NCBI GenBank assembly: GCA_937980625.1
Contig: CALJPJ010000225.1
Location: forward strand, 1 to 9,665
Origin: an uncultured Bdellovibrionales bacterium
Lineage (GTDB): Bacteria > Bdellovibrionota > Bdellovibrionia > Bdellovibrionales > UBA1609
Length of the DNA stretch: 9,665 nt
Direction of reading: 5' to 3'
The translations under genes were made by a program, and so were the position numbers. The notes beneath the pieces are model-generated. The model was not told the DNA's origin, ran no database searches, and saw only the letters and a program-made list of their open reading frames with translations. Below, one piece after another: positions 6,970 through 9,665 of the stretch (position 1 is the first letter of the stretch; each line of letters begins with the position of its first letter).

Positions 6970-8863
6970 ATATTTACTAGTTTTTGTTTTAACTATTTTT
7001 GCCAATATAAGTTTTGCGAATATATCTGTAGATGCTACAGTCGATCGTAATAAACTTTATGATGGTGATACTTTTACTTATACGATTTCTGTATCTATTG
7101 CTTCGCAAAATAGTGTGGGAATAAATAGCCCGAAGTTACCTAATATTATTGGCAAGTTTGATATTTTAAATACATCAACTAGTACTGAAAGCCGTACAAC
7201 TTTTGTAAATGGTGATTATCAAGTTAAAAACACTCGTAACTTTAACTATATGTTTGTGCCTAAAAAGGTGGGCAAATTAGTTTTAGCTCCTTCATCTGTT
7301 AATGTTGGTGGGCAAGTTTATAAAACTAAAGCAATTGTTGTTGAAGTTTTAAAAGGTAGTAATCCACAAGTTGGTAACCCTCAGGCAAGAAACCAAAGGC
7401 TTGGGCGCGGTACTAGACAAAGAATTGATTCATTTGATGATTTATTTTCCCAATTGCTGCGAGGTCGTGGAGGAATAGGGCAGGGGCGGATTATTGGAGA
7501 TGATGAGCCTATTGATCCAGAAGAAGCATTTTTTATTAAAGTTAAAGTCGATAAGGCTAAACTTTATGTTGGTGAGCAGCTGACAGCTAGCTGGTATTTA
7601 TATACACGAGGTGATGTGAGAGATATAGATACTTTAAAGTACCCAAGTTTGAATGGTTACTGGAAAGAAGATATTGAAGTTGCCACACGCTTAACATTTA
7701 GCCGTGAAATAATTAATGGCGTTCCTTATAAAAGAGCTTTGTTAGCTAGCTATGCACTATTTCCAATTAATAGTGGGCCTAATATTATTGATGCTTATGA
7801 AGCACGTTGCGGTATAATATTACCAAGTTTTGGTTTCGGTAAGACTGTAAAATCAGTTAAAAAAAGCCAAGAGCTTACGATTCAAGTTAGTGATTTACCA
7901 GTGGATGGCAAACCAGAGACTTTTAGTGGTGGAGTTGGTCAGTTTAAATTAAAATCCAAAATTGATACTAAAACTATTGAGGCTAATCAACCGCTCACCT
8001 TAACTTTAAGGTTTGAAGGGCAGGGAAACGCTAAGCTTATAAATTTACCAACGTTAAACTTACCAGAGTCTATAGAGTTATATGATAAAAAATCTGAAGC
8101 AAAATTTTATAAAAATGGTAAGAGCTATAAAGAGTTTAAAGTTTTGTTAGTTCCAAGGAAAGAAGGAGACGTGGAAATACCAGCTTTTACTTTTAGTGCC
8201 TTTGATCCTGTTAAAAAAGAGTATTACAGTTTGGAAAGTAAGAGCTTTCAATTAAAAATCCTTAAGGGAAAAGAAAGTAGCAAGATCTCTTCAATTCCGT
8301 TAGAAACAAAAAGTAAGTCAGGGAAATTAGAAAAGTATAAGCCTCAACTGCAAACAGACTGGAATGATATGAAGGTAAGTCAAATATTTAGTATTAATAT
8401 TTGGGCTTGGACTGTTATTTACATATTTTTAATTTTTTTGTTGGTGTATTACTATCTTCGTGAAATGGGTCTGACACAAAGAAAAAAGACAATTCAAAAG
8501 TTAATTCAAAGTAAGTTTAAAAATATTGATAACTTGTCTAACAAAGACGGACAATGGCGTGATGTTGGTGCTGAGTTAACTAATATGATTTATTTGTGTT
8601 TAGGTGCTGTTTCTGACTCTGGTGGGGCGGGCTACGAGTTTGATAAACTTTTAGATATGGCTCCGCCTAGTGTTAAGAGAGAACTGTCAGACGCATTAAT
8701 ATTAAAAATGAAGCAATGTGAAACTATTTCCTTTGCTCCAGAGTCTGTTGTTGGTGATTTAAAAAATAAAAATAATGTAAAAAAGCAAATTAAACAAGTT
8801 AATGAGCTAGTAATAAAGTTAATTGATATAGGGATGGGCGATATTAAAATTGAAGACTCTTAA
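6935..8863 (+). CDS. batD: BatD, periplasmic beta-sandwich protein with C-terminal membrane anchor
   Basis: This 642-aa BatD family protein has a signal peptide at 1-28 (hydrophobic YLLVFVLTIFA, cleavage after SFA). Three related beta domains follow, each opening with a similar segment: VDRNKLYDGDTFTYT (36-50), VDKAKLYVGEQLTAS (205-219) and IDTKTIEANQPLTLT (343-357). The first and third close with a VP(K/R)KxGxxxxP segment (108-119, 407-416). An Arg/Gly-rich linker (about 150-190, including GRGTRQR and LLRGRGGIGQGR) separates domains one and two. A transmembrane segment (about 489-507) precedes a helical cytoplasmic tail of about 130 residues. The start is GTG, backed by AAAGGAG at 6918-6924, and it overlaps batC by 35 nt. 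By family knowledge BatD is the large periplasmic component beside the BatA/BatB VWA proteins; the tail could meet the cytoplasmic MoxR/DUF58 side (inference). Confidence 0.93.
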   Translation: MLKKSRETKIGKYLLVFVLTIFANISFANISVDATVDRNKLYDGDTFTYTISVSIASQNSVGINSPKLPNIIGKFDILNTSTSTESRTTFVNGDYQVKNTRNFNYMFVPKKVGKLVLAPSSVNVGGQVYKTKAIVVEVLKGSNPQVGNPQARNQRLGRGTRQRIDSFDDLFSQLLRGRGGIGQGRIIGDDEPIDPEEAFFIKVKVDKAKLYVGEQLTASWYLYTRGDVRDIDTLKYPSLNGYWKEDIEVATRLTFSREIINGVPYKRALLASYALFPINSGPNIIDAYEARCGIILPSFGFGKTVKSVKKSQELTIQVSDLPVDGKPETFSGGVGQFKLKSKIDTKTIEANQPLTLTLRFEGQGNAKLINLPTLNLPESIELYDKKSEAKFYKNGKSYKEFKVLLVPRKEGDVEIPAFTFSAFDPVKKEYYSLESKSFQLKILKGKESSKISSIPLETKSKSGKLEKYKPQLQTDWNDMKVSQIFSINIWAWTVIYIFLIFLLVYYYLREMGLTQRKKTIQKLIQSKFKNIDNLSNKDGQWRDVGAELTNMIYLCLGAVSDSGGAGYEFDKLLDMAPPSVKRELSDALILKMKQCETISFAPESVVGDLKNKNNVKKQIKQVNELVIKLIDIGMGDIKIEDS

Positions 8864-9665
8864 AGTAGTTATCTTATTATTGTTGTTATTTCCATTGAGC
8901 ACACTATCTGCAACTCTCGTATCGACGAGTTTAAAAATGGATGTAACTCGTCCATTTGAAGGTCGGCCATCTAAGTTAACATCATATAAAAGAAAATTTT
9001 TGAAGCAAGTTTCTCTTGTTGAAAATAAGAATTATACAAGTTGTGCAGCAAATAAGTCGATACCTAAGAATACTCCAGATAGAATGAAAGTTTGGTGGTC
9101 TTATATGGTCTTAAATTGTACTACACAAGGAGGACTTGTGCTGAGTCGGTATCATACTTTAGCTAAAGTAATTGACTCTCATATTAGTTTAGTCAACGAA
9201 TACAAAGGGAGTAAAGATTATTTAGCTATAAATGTAGCAAAAGTACTAATCAGGTTATCTGAGAGGAAATCTTATGTTTTAACTAATAAAGAAAGAGAAT
9301 TTTTACTTAATCATGAAAACATACTCAGTGCTAGGGAAAAAGCAAAACTCTATAACTACATGGCTGCAATTAATAGAGATAATAAAAAAATGAAAGAGGC
9401 TGCCAATTTTTATAATTTAGCATATCAAGTTTCAAAAGAGTCAAAGTATGCGACGCGATTAAAAACAACTATAAATAAAAATCCAGAACTAGCTGTGTAT
9501 TATAGTGATTTTATGAGTGATTATAAATTTAAAAAAGAAGAAAGTAAAAAAGTCCATGTTAAATTTAATAGGTACTATAATGGGAGAATGTACTTAAGCG
9601 CTATTAAAGAAGCTGTAAAAATTATTAATAAGGAAGAAGGGGTAGATAAAAAAATAATAAAAAAA
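8850..9665 (+). CDS. Secreted alpha-helical protein of unknown function (3' end outside window)
   Basis: An open frame of 272 codons starts at the TTG at 8850 and continues to the right edge; an in-frame stop at 8829-8831 limits the start. The first 21 residues form a signal peptide (MKTLKVVILLLLLF, cleavage likely after LSA). Mature residues include Cys65 and Cys90, a possible disulfide. The rest is Lys-rich and helical, with TPR-like helix pairs at about 166-197 (LYNYMAAINRDNKKMKEAA and following) and about 240-265 (YYNGRMYLSAIKEAVKII). It overlaps batD by 14 nt and shares its direction, so it is probably part of the operon, although the ribosome site is weak (GGGATGGG at 8831-8838, 11 nt away). 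I do not recognise it. Two guesses: a BatE-position TPR protein, or the N-terminal superhelical domain of a soluble lytic transglycosylase whose catalytic domain would lie outside the window. Confidence 0.75.
   Translation, partial: MKTLKVVILLLLLFPLSTLSATLVSTSLKMDVTRPFEGRPSKLTSYKRKFLKQVSLVENKNYTSCAANKSIPKNTPDRMKVWWSYMVLNCTTQGGLVLSRYHTLAKVIDSHISLVNEYKGSKDYLAINVAKVLIRLSERKSYVLTNKEREFLLNHENILSAREKAKLYNYMAAINRDNKKMKEAANFYNLAYQVSKESKYATRLKTTINKNPELAVYYSDFMSDYKFKKEESKKVHVKFNRYYNGRMYLSAIKEAVKIINKEEGVDKKIIKK

Noticed and set aside
1..9665. CRISPR arrays, tRNA/rRNA genes, insertion sequences, phage or toxin-antitoxin genes
   Set aside because: I saw no direct repeat array, RNA gene signature, transposase or terminal inverted repeats; the window is filled by protein-coding genes.

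Overview
The window carries a co-directional cluster, a complete MoxR/Bat (Bacteroides aerotolerance-type) envelope operon, running rightward from about 1063 to beyond the right edge. One divergent membrane-protein gene runs leftward off the left edge. The DNA is AT-rich, with many TTG/GTG starts and clear Shine-Dalgarno sequences. The SD sequences argue against Bacteroidetes, the classical source of bat operons. A low-GC Gram-negative such as a Bacteriovorax/Halobacteriovorax-type member of the Bdellovibrionota, or a low-GC gammaproteobacterium, fits best. This assignment is inference and was not tested by a search.

Layout. (1) 1-817, minus strand: the first 272 codons of an HtpX/M48-like membrane protein. 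The fold landmarks are recognisable but every zinc-binding or catalytic position I can align is replaced (HExxH reads L-L-x-x-Q), so it looks like a pseudoprotease with an intact reading frame. (2) 818-1062: the divergent intergenic region, with a plausible sigma70-type promoter for the operon and a perfect 7-bp-arm palindrome touching its -35 box. (3) 1063-8863: moxR (AAA+ ATPase), a DUF58 protein with a VWA-like MIDAS, a single-pass membrane protein in the DUF4381 position, batA and batB (membrane-anchored VWA proteins), batC (secreted TPR protein) and batD (secreted multi-domain beta-sandwich protein with a C-terminal membrane anchor). (4) 8850 to the right edge: the start of a secreted alpha-helical protein, cut off by the window, in the place where batE lies in classical bat operons.

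How the genes could work together. By family knowledge, MoxR ATPases act as chaperone-like motors on VWA partners. DUF58, BatA and BatB supply metal-dependent (MIDAS) binding surfaces on the cytoplasmic and membrane side. BatC and BatD, together with the single-pass protein of gene 3, supply periplasmic binding domains. Every junction from moxR to the last gene is either 2 nt apart or overlapping (4, 1, 1, 20, 35 and 14 nt), so the set is almost certainly co-transcribed and translationally coupled. The exact substrate of such modules is not established.

The parts most worth a second look are the zinc-ligand-less HtpX-like protein next to the operon, the gene 3 protein (which looks like a reduced, signal-less counterpart of BatD), and the unrecognised secreted protein after batD.
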